Assembly (NCBI GenBank): GCA_963169135.1
Contig: CAUJEQ010000259.1
Span: 1 to 12,298 of the forward strand
Direction of reading: 5' to 3'
DNA from: Chloroflexota bacterium
GTDB taxonomy: Bacteria > Chloroflexota > Dehalococcoidia > Tepidiformales > Tepidiformaceae
Length of the DNA stretch: 12,298 bases
Shown: positions 1 to 6,291 of the stretch, one piece after another
Position numbering within the stretch: position 1 is the stretch's first letter
How the letters are laid out: each line of letters opens with the position of its first letter
Translations under genes and position numbers: made by a program
Notes under the pieces: model-generated
What the model saw: the letters and a program-made list of their open reading frames with translations, nothing else
Told to the model about the DNA's origin: nothing
Database searches by the model: none

Positions 1-291
1 GGCGAATCCGCGCTGGTCCACCCGAGCTGGATAGCCGCCCGCATGACGCCTCTTCTCCACCACTCGTTCGACTATGGACCCTCGATCCACACGCGCAGCG
101 AGATCCAGCACCTCGCCCCAGCGCATGCCGGCCAGGCCTTCACCGTCGCCGGCCACTTCATCCGGGCTTACGAAGAGAAGGGCCACCACTACGCCCGGCT
201 CGACGGCGTCCTCATCGGCGAGGACGGCCAGGAGCTCGCCCGCATGCGCCACACCACCATCTTCCGCATCCGCCCGCCGCGCGACGCCTGA
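1..291 (+). CDS. MaoC-like / hotdog-fold acyl dehydratase-type protein, C-terminal part
   Basis: The reading frame is open to the left edge and ends at TGA 289-291, leaving 96 residues of a gene that begins outside the window. An internal Met lies at 43, but coding sense continues upstream of it (HPSWIAAR...), so I treat the gene as 5'-truncated by the window. The visible part looks like a MaoC/FAS1-dehydratase hotdog domain. It has a stretch 'IHTRSEIQHLAPAHAGQ', then alternating beta-strand sequence with YEEKGHHYARLDG and DGQELARMRHTTIFR, the usual 'ER-G-H-Y' strand followed by a 'DG..L.R.R.T' strand. Members act on acyl-CoA thioesters, as hydratases or thioesterases, in the cytoplasm. The catalytic Asp/His segment cannot be assigned here, so substrate and reaction are unknown. 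It converges on the lipid kinase gene with 6 nt between stop codons. Confidence 0.6.
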   Translation, partial: GESALVHPSWIAARMTPLLHHSFDYGPSIHTRSEIQHLAPAHAGQAFTVAGHFIRAYEEKGHHYARLDGVLIGEDGQELARMRHTTIFRIRPPRDA

Positions 292-297
292 CCGCAC

Positions 298-1230
298 TCA
301 CCGCGCCCGCCGGTCCACGTGCTCCCGCCCGAAGATCTGCGCGAGCGGCCCCCGCGGCACGCTCACCAGCAGAGCTCCCGGGTCCACGGAGAATGTCATG
401 GGCGTCGCGCCCACGTAGTCGCCGTCCAGCTGGACCGCCAGGCCGGGCGTCTCGACCGTCAGTTCCGGCGTTCTCACGTGCACGATCCGGGGGTCCTCGC
501 GCTTGCCTAGCGCCACCTTGCGCGCCAGCCGCAGCGTCTCCCCAAACCCGTGCGGACAGAACGCGACCACGTCCAGCTGACCGTCGTCGATCACCGCTCC
601 CGGCGTCAGGTGCACCTTCCCGCCATATAACCGCGTGTTCCCCAGCACCATCCAGGCGAGGTCGTCCTCGAACGCCGCCCCCGGAGTGGTCCAGCGCGAG
701 CGCCGCGCCCGCAGCCCCGGCGCCATCCAGGCAGCCTGAAGCATGTACGCGATGTCGCCCGTCGCCCGCTTCAGCCTGGGGTTCACGTGCGAGGCGATCT
801 CCGCGTCCCAGCCCACTCCGGCCATCAGCAAGAAGCAGTGCTCGCCCGCCCTCCCAAGGTCCATGTGTACGCTCTGGCCGTCCAGGTGCGCGTCGATCGC
901 CGTCCGCATCCCCGTAGGGATGCCCGCCTCCCGCGCCCAGATGTTCACCGTCCCCGATGGCACAGCCGCCAGAGCCGTTTCCGAACCTGCCAGCCCCAGC
1001 GCCGTGTCCCGCACCGACCCGTCCCCGCCGACCACGAACAGGATGTCATCCCCGCGTTCCGCCGATTCGCGCGCTTTCACCGTTGCATCCGTCCCGGAGG
1101 ACGGCAGCACCAGCCCGGCCTCGACGCCCCTCCGCGCCAGGTAGCGCGTGATCCGCGTGCCGTCGAAGTCTTTCGCGACGCCTCGAGCGGCGGGGTTCAC
1201 CAGCACCGTCCCGCTGCGCAGACGTGTCAT
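298..1230 (-). CDS. Diacylglycerol kinase / YegS-LCB5 family lipid kinase
   Basis: This 310-residue protein matches the DAGK catalytic family, cytoplasmic enzymes that phosphorylate diacylglycerol or related lipids with ATP. Motifs in order are VNPAARG (residues 11-17), the nucleotide-binding GGDGS (68-72), PSGTVNIWAREAGIP (91-105), the C-terminal LYGGKVHLTPGAVIDDG (201-217) and VQLDGDYVGATP (266-277). The length is typical of bacterial YegS/DgkB-like proteins and there is no membrane segment. I chose ATG at 1230 because the family's first strand (TVLVNP) begins 7 residues later and AAGGTG lies about 7 nt upstream. A longer frame to 1389 would overlap the divergent VOC gene and adds non-family sequence. 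Motif variants relative to the textbook form are GGDGS for GGDGT and NIW for NDF. The lipid substrate is not determined by the sequence. Confidence 0.88.
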   Translation of the reverse strand: MTRLRSGTVLVNPAARGVAKDFDGTRITRYLARRGVEAGLVLPSSGTDATVKARESAERGDDILFVVGGDGSVRDTALGLAGSETALAAVPSGTVNIWAREAGIPTGMRTAIDAHLDGQSVHMDLGRAGEHCFLLMAGVGWDAEIASHVNPRLKRATGDIAYMLQAAWMAPGLRARRSRWTTPGAAFEDDLAWMVLGNTRLYGGKVHLTPGAVIDDGQLDVVAFCPHGFGETLRLARKVALGKREDPRIVHVRTPELTVETPGLAVQLDGDYVGATPMTFSVDPGALLVSVPRGPLAQIFGREHVDRRAR

Positions 1231-1287
1231 TGCGGGCACCTTCGAGCCAAACGTACCATACCCCCACATTCTCCCCCGGAGTCCTCT
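1231..1287. promoter_or_regulatory. Divergent intergenic region between lipid kinase and VOC genes
   Basis: This 57-nt gap must carry the start signals for both divergent genes. On the + strand GGAG at 1278-1281 sits 6 nt before the TTG start at 1288. On the - strand AAGGTG precedes ATG 1230. TATGGT on the - strand (around 1255-1260) resembles a -10 box, but no convincing -35 is visible, so promoter positions are not assigned. Confidence 0.4.
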
Positions 1288-2154
1288 TTGCTTCCCATCA
1301 AGCGCGTCGACCACATCAGCATGGCCGCGCCGGGCTGGAAGGCGCAGGCTGAAAAGCTGGAGCGTCTGCTCGGTTTCAAGTTCCTCCATTCCTGGCAGGC
1401 CGGCCCGAACTCAGACTTCGATGGCTCCGTCTCGCAGGTCCGCGGCACCGAAATCGAGTTCGAGATCATTTCTCCTTCCGGCCCGGACTCTTTCGTCCAG
1501 AAGTTCCTCGACCAGCAAGGCCCCGGCCTCCATCACATCACCGTCGAAGTCCACGACATCCACGAGGCTGCGGCCGAGCTCGAACGCCTCGGCATGAAGC
1601 CCTTCGGCGGCATCGTCGACGATGGCCTCTGGCACCTCACCTACATCCACCCCAAAGACAGCGGCGGCATCCTCTGGCAGTTGTTCGTCGCCCACCGCTC
1701 GCCCGGCGAGTTCGACCGCAACGCCGGCGGCGGCGCAGTCAACCTCCAACGCGTCGACCACGTCTCCATGGCCGTGCCCGACCTCGAACGCCAGATCGAA
1801 TGGCAACAGCGCGTCTTCGGCGGCGAAGTCGAGGGCCGCTGGACCGAAGAGTGGCTCGGCTACCACGGCGCCATCATGTCGATCCCCGGGAGCCTCCTGA
1901 AGTTCGAAATGATCCAGCCCGCCCGGCCCGATAGCTTCGTGCAGAAGTTCATTGATACCCGCCGCGCCGGCATGCACCACATCTGCTGCGAAGTCGCCTC
2001 GGTCGAAGAAGCCTGTGAGGGCCTACGCGCCAACGGTATCGAACCCTTCGGTGGCATCGTCGACGAAGGCTGGAAGAAGCACACATTCCTCCACCCGAGG
2101 GACAGCGGCGGCGTCCTCTTCCAGCTCTTCGAGGAGCCGCACGCCGCGAAGTAG
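1288..2154 (+). CDS. Double VOC-domain protein, methylmalonyl-CoA epimerase-like halves
   Basis: This 288-residue protein consists of two tandem halves (about 1-145 and 150-288), each the size of a methylmalonyl-CoA epimerase and clearly duplicated from each other. Both contain PDSFVQKF, LHH/MHH, PFGGIVD and HP(K/R)DSGG. VOC enzymes bind a divalent metal. The positions equivalent to the His-Gln-His-Glu ligands of Propionibacterium shermanii epimerase are H9, E59, H83, Q131 in half 1 and H158, E207, H231, Q279 in half 2. The metal-binding pattern is therefore complete but Gln and Glu are exchanged. I chose TTG 1288 (GGAG 6 nt upstream) because ATG 1321 would remove the first strand with H9/VDH. 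The substrate is unknown; isomerase, lyase or dioxygenase activity is possible. Two decayed copies of its 3' end lie downstream, showing that its tail was copied with the regulator cassette. Confidence 0.82.
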   Translation: MLPIKRVDHISMAAPGWKAQAEKLERLLGFKFLHSWQAGPNSDFDGSVSQVRGTEIEFEIISPSGPDSFVQKFLDQQGPGLHHITVEVHDIHEAAAELERLGMKPFGGIVDDGLWHLTYIHPKDSGGILWQLFVAHRSPGEFDRNAGGGAVNLQRVDHVSMAVPDLERQIEWQQRVFGGEVEGRWTEEWLGYHGAIMSIPGSLLKFEMIQPARPDSFVQKFIDTRRAGMHHICCEVASVEEACEGLRANGIEPFGGIVDEGWKKHTFLHPRDSGGVLFQLFEEPHAAK

Positions 2155-2177
2155 TCCCAATCGCTTGCATCACGGCG

Positions 2178-2226
2178 TAGAATCAGCCCAGCGTCGCGAG
2201 CGAGCTGGACGGTCCGATCGCGCGAG
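2178..2226 (+). promoter_or_regulatory. Possible promoter and inverted-repeat site before LuxR-type gene 1
   Basis: TAGAAT at 2178-2183 is an AT-rich -10-like hexamer in otherwise GC-rich DNA, 59 nt before the ATG at 2243, but no good -35 stands 16-18 nt upstream. GATCGCGCGAG at 2216-2226 resembles the ATCG-NN-CGAT inverted repeat found before both membrane-protein genes. Both assignments are pattern-based and tentative. Confidence 0.25.
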
Positions 2227-2242
2227 AAAGTCCGGGTTCACG

Positions 2243-5200
2243 ATGCCAACGCGCCCCAACCGGGTGCCAGTCGGCCCTGACCGCTCGATGGACGGTCCAA
2301 CCGTCCCGGCACGGATAGGCGTGAAACGGCCCGGCTTCGTCTGTCGCGAGCGTGAACTCACCGCCCTGCAGGCCCTGCTCGACGAAACCGCCTTGCGGGG
2401 AAGTGGCCGCGTGGCACTGATTTCGGGGGAGCCCGGGATAGGGAAAACGCGGCTGCTGGCGGAGGGCGCCGACCGCGCTGCGGCGCAGGGTTGGCTCGTC
2501 CTCTTCGGGCGTGCCTACGAATCCGAAGGCATGCCCCCCTACCTCCCCTTTACCGAAGCTCTCCGCCAGTACGTGCAAGCCTTTCCCGAGGCTGATCTCC
2601 GCACCCAGATGGGCCGAGGCGCCTCTGAGGTTGCGCTCCTCGTCCCCGAGCTGCTCGAACGCGTGCCCGGTATCGAACCCGGCCCGCCTCCCGGCCAGGA
2701 CGAGCGTCACCGCTTCTTCGAGGCTATTGCTGGCTTCGTCTTGAACGCGGCAGCCGCCCGTCAGCCGGGCATCCTGCTGGCGATCGATGACCTCCACTGG
2801 GCCGATCAGGATACGCTGTTGCTCCTGCGGCACCTGGCCCGCCGCCTGTCTGAGGCGCCGCTCCTCGTGGCCGCCACCTGCCGCACCACTGAGGTCGACC
2901 GATCCCGCCCCTTCAATGACACGCTCAGCGCGCTGCACCGCGAGCGGCTCTGCGATCAGCTCGACGTTGGCCCGTTCACCAGCGAAGAGGCTGGCCAGCT
3001 CATCGGGACGCTTGCCGGCGGCTACCCGTCGCCCCGGGTGGTGGCGTCCGTGCATCGTCGCACCGGCGGCAACCCGTTCTTCGTCGAGGAAGTGGTCCGA
3101 AATCTGTCCGCGGAGGGCCGAGACCTGGCAGGGGAAGACCTGGCGTCGCCCGATTGGGCCATTCCCGAAACGGTCCGGCAGGTCATCGGCAGCCGCCTCT
3201 CTCGCCTCCAGGCGGAGACTTTGAGTGTCCTTCAGACCGCGTCCGCTCTCGGCGATGCGTTCTCCTTCGACACGCTTGCGGCAGCGGCGGGGACCAGCCT
3301 CGACCCCTTGCTCGATGCGTTGGACGAAGCCTCGGCCGGGGGCTTCTTGCGCGAGGAAGGTTCGGGCGAGTATCACTTCAGCCACAGCCTTGTCCGCGAA
3401 ACGGTCTATGCGGGCTTGAGCGGGCCGCGCCGGGCATTGCTCCACGCCCGGATAGGTGAGGGGCTCGAGACGCTCTACCGGGCGAACTCAGCCGCGCACA
3501 CGGGGGAACTGGCGCACCACTTTCTCCTCGGCGGCCGCCAGGGAGACCTGGAGAAGACGATGGGCTATGCCCTCCAGGCGGCCGAACACGCCACGCGCCA
3601 CACAGCCTTCGAAGACGCGCTGCGCTACCACAGGATGGCGCTCAGCGCCCACGAGCGCAGCGAAGAGCCCGATGAGGCGCGCCGCTGCGAGATGCTGCTC
3701 GCACTCGCCGCCGCCACGTTCAAGGCTGGCGACTGGGACCGTGGCGATGAGATCAACCTGGCCGCCGCCGAAGCCGCGAACGCGGCGGAATTGCCCGAAC
3801 TCCTTGCCCGTGCCTGCCTGGCGACCGCCGCCGCCGTCGGGCCAAAAGCCAACGTGCGCCTCCTCCCCCTGCTCGAGGCCGCGCTGGCCGCCACTCCCGG
3901 TGGCGACAGTGTCCTCCGCTCCGGACTGCTTTCACTCCTGGCCTATCAGCAATCCAAGGCGGCCTCATGGGAAGAACAGTCGCCGATGCGGAAGGAAAGC
4001 ATCGCCATGGCCCGTCGCCTTGGCGACGTTCGGGCGCTGGCGTTTGCGCTCCGTAACGCCTACCTCGGCAGGAACTTCGGCGACATGAACCGGCTCGGGG
4101 AACACCTCCGGGCCGTCGAGGAAGTCGTGGAGCTGGCCCGCGAACTTGGCGACAAACAGCTCGAAGTCACAAGCCAATGCGACCACCTCACCGGGTCGCT
4201 CGTCCTTGGGGACACCGCCGCGGTTGACGCGGGCATCGAAGCCCACATCCGCCTCGCCGATGAGTTGCAGCAACGCTTGCAGATGGGGCACGCCTTCACC
4301 CTGCGCATGATGCGCGCACTCCTTTCCGGGCCACTCCCGGTGGTCGAGCGGCTCTACGACGAGTACAGCCTGCGCTGGCCCGCTCCGCCGGCTAACTCCT
4401 TCCACCTCGTCCTCGCGTGGGAACAGGGGCGCCTTGCGGAGTTTCGGCCCGCTGTACAGGCTGTCCTGGAGCGTCAGCCGACCCCTCTGAAGCAAGCAGA
4501 ACTCGCGTTCACGTGCAGCGAGTTGGGCGATGCGGCAGGGGCACATGCGGTCATCGATCAATTGGGCGCCGGACGCTTCGTCGCGATTCCCTTCGACTTC
4601 GACTGGCCGTTCGCGCTGGCGCTGCTGTCACAGGCGGCGTTCACCATCGGCGCCGTGCCGCGGGCCGAAGCCCTCTACGACCTGCTCCTACCCCGGTCCC
4701 ACCAGGTCGTGACTTCCAGCAATGCGGCGGTCTGCCTTGGCTCGGCTTCCCGCTATCTCGGCATGCTCGCCACCACGCTTGTCCGTTTTGCCGACGCGGA
4801 GCGCCACTTCGACGATTCCGATGCGATGAACGGGCGCCTCGATGCGCGCCCACTGCTCGCCCACACCAAAGTCGACCGCGCTCGAATGCACCTTGCCCGG
4901 CACGCGCGCGGCGACGCCGCCCGTGCCCGGGACCTGCTTGGGGAAGCGGCCGAGGCCTTCGACGACCTGGAGATTCCCTACCACGCCGCCAGAGCGCGCG
5001 AGCTGTTGGAGAAGCTGCCGCAGGCGGGCTCGCCGCGGCCAACCCACCCGCACGGCCTGTCGGAAAGGGAGGTCGAGGTCCTCCGGCTCATCGCCCGCGG
5101 CCAGACCAACGCCGAAATCGCGGATTCCCTGGTTATCAGCCCCCACACCGTCGGCCGCCACGTCAGCAACATCTTCGCCAAGCTTGACATCGCCCACCGC

Positions 5201-5245
5201 GCCGATGCCGCCGCGTGGGCCGTCCGCAAGGGGCTCGCCGAATAG
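2243..5245 (+). CDS. Large ATP-binding LuxR-family transcriptional regulator (LAL/MalT-like), copy 1
   Basis: This 1000-residue STAND-type regulator has an AAA_16-like ATPase domain at the N-terminus. Walker A is GEPGIGKT (62-69), Walker B is LLAIDDLHWAD (178-188), and downstream lies RTGGNPFFVEEVVRNL, typical of large LuxR ATPases. The middle (about 400-920) is helix-rich, Ala/Leu/Glu-rich sequence consistent with TPR-like repeats. The C-terminus (about 937-1000) is a GerE/LuxR helix-turn-helix: LSEREVEVL, TNAEIADSLVISPHTVGRHV. Proteins of this class are ATP-controlled transcription activators in the cytoplasm, with the helical repeats sensing a ligand or partner. I chose ATG 2243: the open frame runs upstream to 1952 inside the VOC gene but there reads as Ser/Arg-rich out-of-frame sequence. 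The ribosome-binding site is weak (GAGAAAG, about 13 nt away); ATG 2288 is an alternative. The membrane-protein gene follows after 143 nt. Confidence 0.9.
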   Translation: MPTRPNRVPVGPDRSMDGPTVPARIGVKRPGFVCRERELTALQALLDETALRGSGRVALISGEPGIGKTRLLAEGADRAAAQGWLVLFGRAYESEGMPPYLPFTEALRQYVQAFPEADLRTQMGRGASEVALLVPELLERVPGIEPGPPPGQDERHRFFEAIAGFVLNAAAARQPGILLAIDDLHWADQDTLLLLRHLARRLSEAPLLVAATCRTTEVDRSRPFNDTLSALHRERLCDQLDVGPFTSEEAGQLIGTLAGGYPSPRVVASVHRRTGGNPFFVEEVVRNLSAEGRDLAGEDLASPDWAIPETVRQVIGSRLSRLQAETLSVLQTASALGDAFSFDTLAAAAGTSLDPLLDALDEASAGGFLREEGSGEYHFSHSLVRETVYAGLSGPRRALLHARIGEGLETLYRANSAAHTGELAHHFLLGGRQGDLEKTMGYALQAAEHATRHTAFEDALRYHRMALSAHERSEEPDEARRCEMLLALAAATFKAGDWDRGDEINLAAAEAANAAELPELLARACLATAAAVGPKANVRLLPLLEAALAATPGGDSVLRSGLLSLLAYQQSKAASWEEQSPMRKESIAMARRLGDVRALAFALRNAYLGRNFGDMNRLGEHLRAVEEVVELARELGDKQLEVTSQCDHLTGSLVLGDTAAVDAGIEAHIRLADELQQRLQMGHAFTLRMMRALLSGPLPVVERLYDEYSLRWPAPPANSFHLVLAWEQGRLAEFRPAVQAVLERQPTPLKQAELAFTCSELGDAAGAHAVIDQLGAGRFVAIPFDFDWPFALALLSQAAFTIGAVPRAEALYDLLLPRSHQVVTSSNAAVCLGSASRYLGMLATTLVRFADAERHFDDSDAMNGRLDARPLLAHTKVDRARMHLARHARGDAARARDLLGEAAEAFDDLEIPYHAARARELLEKLPQAGSPRPTHPHGLSEREVEVLRLIARGQTNAEIADSLVISPHTVGRHVSNIFAKLDIAHRADAAAWAVRKGLAE

Positions 5246-5300
5246 CAAGAATGCACCATCGCCCGCCCGGGCCGCGCAAAATGCCCTGTCCGAAGATGGC

Positions 5301-5338
5301 GCAATCGCACGATGGAAGCGCACGCCCCGGGGCACACA
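5301..5338 (+). promoter_or_regulatory. Conserved leader with candidate operator, before membrane protein 1
   Basis: The gap 5246-5388 carries an inverted repeat ATCG-CA-CGAT (5304-5313) and, 10 nt later, the palindrome GCCCCGGGGC (5324-5333). Both recur at the same spacing before the second membrane-protein gene (9434-9443 and 9455-9462), although the DNA just upstream differs between the two units. Conservation plus symmetry suggests a regulator-binding site, plausibly for the adjacent LuxR-type proteins. No clear -35/-10 pair was found. Confidence 0.3.
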
Positions 5339-5522
5339 CTCCTCCCAGACCGATGAAGCACTCACCGGCCCAGAAAGAGGAGAAACCCATGAGCACGCAA
5401 GCCACGTCCACCCAGGTCCTGTCCGGCGCCTTCAAGCACGGTGCCGGGCGCATCATCCTTCTCGCCGTCGGCGGCACCGTCGTCGCCGCAGCACTGGTGA
5501 CCGCGGTCGCCGTGCGCCAGTC
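5311..5522. repeat. Near-identical block, copy A (leader plus 5' end of membrane gene)
   Basis: This 212-nt stretch matches 9441-9653 with, by hand count, three substitutions and one single-base insertion. It covers about 78 nt of leader, the ribosome-binding site and the first ~45 codons of the membrane-protein gene. Identity holds at silent positions, then stops abruptly after GCGCCAGTC. Confidence 0.92.
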
Positions 5523-6036
5523 GTCGGGAGGCACCTCCCCGTCCGACGTCAGCGCCCAGATCAACAGCCCGTTGTACCCGGCCAGCCGCGAAGGCATCCG
5601 CGGCCATGTCGACGTCGACTCATCGCTTGCCACCGCCAGCGACAGTGCCCGGTCCACGACCGGCCCGTTGTACCCGGCCAGCCGCGAAGGCATCCGCGGC
5701 CATGTCGACGTCGACTCATCGCTTGCCACCGCCAGCGACAGGGCCCAGTCCACGAGTAGCTCGCCCAACTACCCGGCTTCGCGCTATTCCGAACGCACCG
5801 TCCACACAACCTACATCGTCGCCAGCCCCGAACAGGCGGCCGCCGTGAGGACCGGCATTCTCGATGCGAACACCATCCGCCTGGCAGTTGGCGAACCGCT
5901 CTTGCTTGACTCGGTGCTGGTAGTCGGCTCCGACGCGGAAGCCGAGGCCGCCCGGGCCGGTATCACTGACTCCAACCGCATCCTCGTCGGGCTCGGCGAG
6001 CCCGAAGAACTCGTCGTGGACCTCCGCACCAGATGA
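5389..6036 (+). CDS. Single-pass membrane protein with tandem repeats, copy 1 (unknown function)
   Basis: I do not recognise a named family in this 215-residue protein. A short, positively charged N-terminus (K16, H17, R21) is followed by one hydrophobic segment (about 22-42), which predicts a signal anchor with the C-terminus outside. Next come a low-complexity linker with two 32-residue repeats (61-92 and 93-124, starting PLYPASREGIRG) and a third partial start (PNYPASR, 127-133). The C-terminal region (about 141-215) is itself a two-fold repeat with a 35-residue period: IVASPEQAAAVRTGI...GEP and VVGSDAEAEAARAGI...GEP. The start at 5389 has a strong AGAGGAGA site. The in-frame ATG at 5353 is rejected because a 1-nt indel puts the same ATG out of frame in the paralogue at 9520. 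It follows LuxR-type gene 1 and ends in a terminator. A role as sensor or output of that regulator is inference. Confidence 0.82.
   Translation: MSTQATSTQVLSGAFKHGAGRIILLAVGGTVVAAALVTAVAVRQSSGGTSPSDVSAQINSPLYPASREGIRGHVDVDSSLATASDSARSTTGPLYPASREGIRGHVDVDSSLATASDRAQSTSSSPNYPASRYSERTVHTTYIVASPEQAAAVRTGILDANTIRLAVGEPLLLDSVLVVGSDAEAEAARAGITDSNRILVGLGEPEELVVDLRTR
5567..5755 (+). repeat. Two tandem copies of a 96-bp unit inside membrane-protein gene 1
   Basis: Copy 1 begins at 5567 and copy 2 at 5663, an exact offset of 96 nt, so the frame is kept and 32 residues are duplicated. The first 79 nt (5567-5645 and 5663-5741) are identical, and only two differences occur through 5659/5755. The paralogous gene at 9520 lacks this repeat, so the expansion is recent and specific to this copy. 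Confidence 0.95.
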
Positions 6037-6054
6037 ACCACCAACCGATTCCCG

Positions 6055-6084
6055 AAGGGGGCGCCAACCCGGCGCCCCCTTTTT
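6055..6084 (+). terminator. Rho-independent terminator after membrane protein 1
   Basis: A perfect 9-bp stem GGGGGCGCC (6057-6065) / GGCGCCCCC (6071-6079) with loop AACCC is followed by TTTTT (6080-6084). It lies 20 nt after the TGA. A/T pairs could extend the stem. The paralogous hairpin at 10062 has a compensating base-pair change. Confidence 0.88.
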
Positions 6085-6095
6085 CGTCGACGCGA

Positions 6096-6164
6096 GTTCT
6101 TCAACCGGGGAACAGCTGCGGTGTCCTCTTCCAGCGCTTCGAGGAACCGGCACAAGCGAAGTAG
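6096..6164 (+). pseudogene. Decayed 3' fragment of the VOC gene (scar 1)
   Basis: Read in frame, this start-less piece gives VLQPGNSCGVLFQRFEEPAQAK-stop. It aligns without gaps to the end of the intact VOC protein (FLHPRDSGGVLFQLFEEPHAAK-stop), and the TAG (6162-6164) falls at the same position. At DNA level, 6111-6150 matches 2101-2140 at 34 of 40 bases by hand count. It starts just after the terminator of unit 1 and precedes LuxR-type gene 2, as the real VOC end precedes gene 1. It is a remnant of the duplication, not a gene. Confidence 0.88.
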
Positions 6165-6213
6165 CGGCCATCGCCCGGTCACCCGAACGGCCTCGGCCCG
6201 GCCCATGCCAGCA

Positions 6214-6242
6214 TTGACCAGGGTGATACTCTGAATTACCCG
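6214..6242 (+). promoter_or_regulatory. Possible promoter of LuxR-type gene 2
   Basis: TTGACC (6214-6219) is a good -35-like hexamer. Seventeen nt later stands TACCCG, a poor -10, while the AT-rich GATACT at 6225-6230 is too close to pair with it. The AT-rich stretch GATACTCTGAATT shares CTGAATT with the region before LuxR-type gene 3. The start site is uncertain. Confidence 0.25.
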
Positions 6243-6291
6243 GCGTTGCGGTACGTGATCGAACCAGGCTCCGGCGGTTGAGAGGGCGACC

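Noticed and set aside
787..1287. Upstream extension of the VOC reading frame
   Set aside because: It overlaps the lipid kinase gene on the other strand and adds Arg/Pro-rich non-family sequence; TTG 1288 has a good ribosome-binding site.
1231..1389. Longer start for the lipid kinase
   Set aside because: The extra 53 residues would lie within the VOC gene and do not resemble the family, whose first strand follows ATG 1230.
1952..2242. N-terminal extension of LuxR-type protein 1 overlapping the VOC gene
   Set aside because: It is Ser/Arg/Thr-rich sequence from an alternative frame of the well-supported VOC gene; the paralogues at 6292 and 10281 start close to their ATPase domains.
2183..3445. 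Long antisense open frame (420 codons)
   Set aside because: It mirrors the ATPase coding sequence and shows no domain of its own; such shadows are normal in GC-rich DNA.
5567..5755. CRISPR-like or mobile repeat
   Set aside because: There are only two adjacent copies without spacers, in frame within a gene; it is an internal coding duplication.
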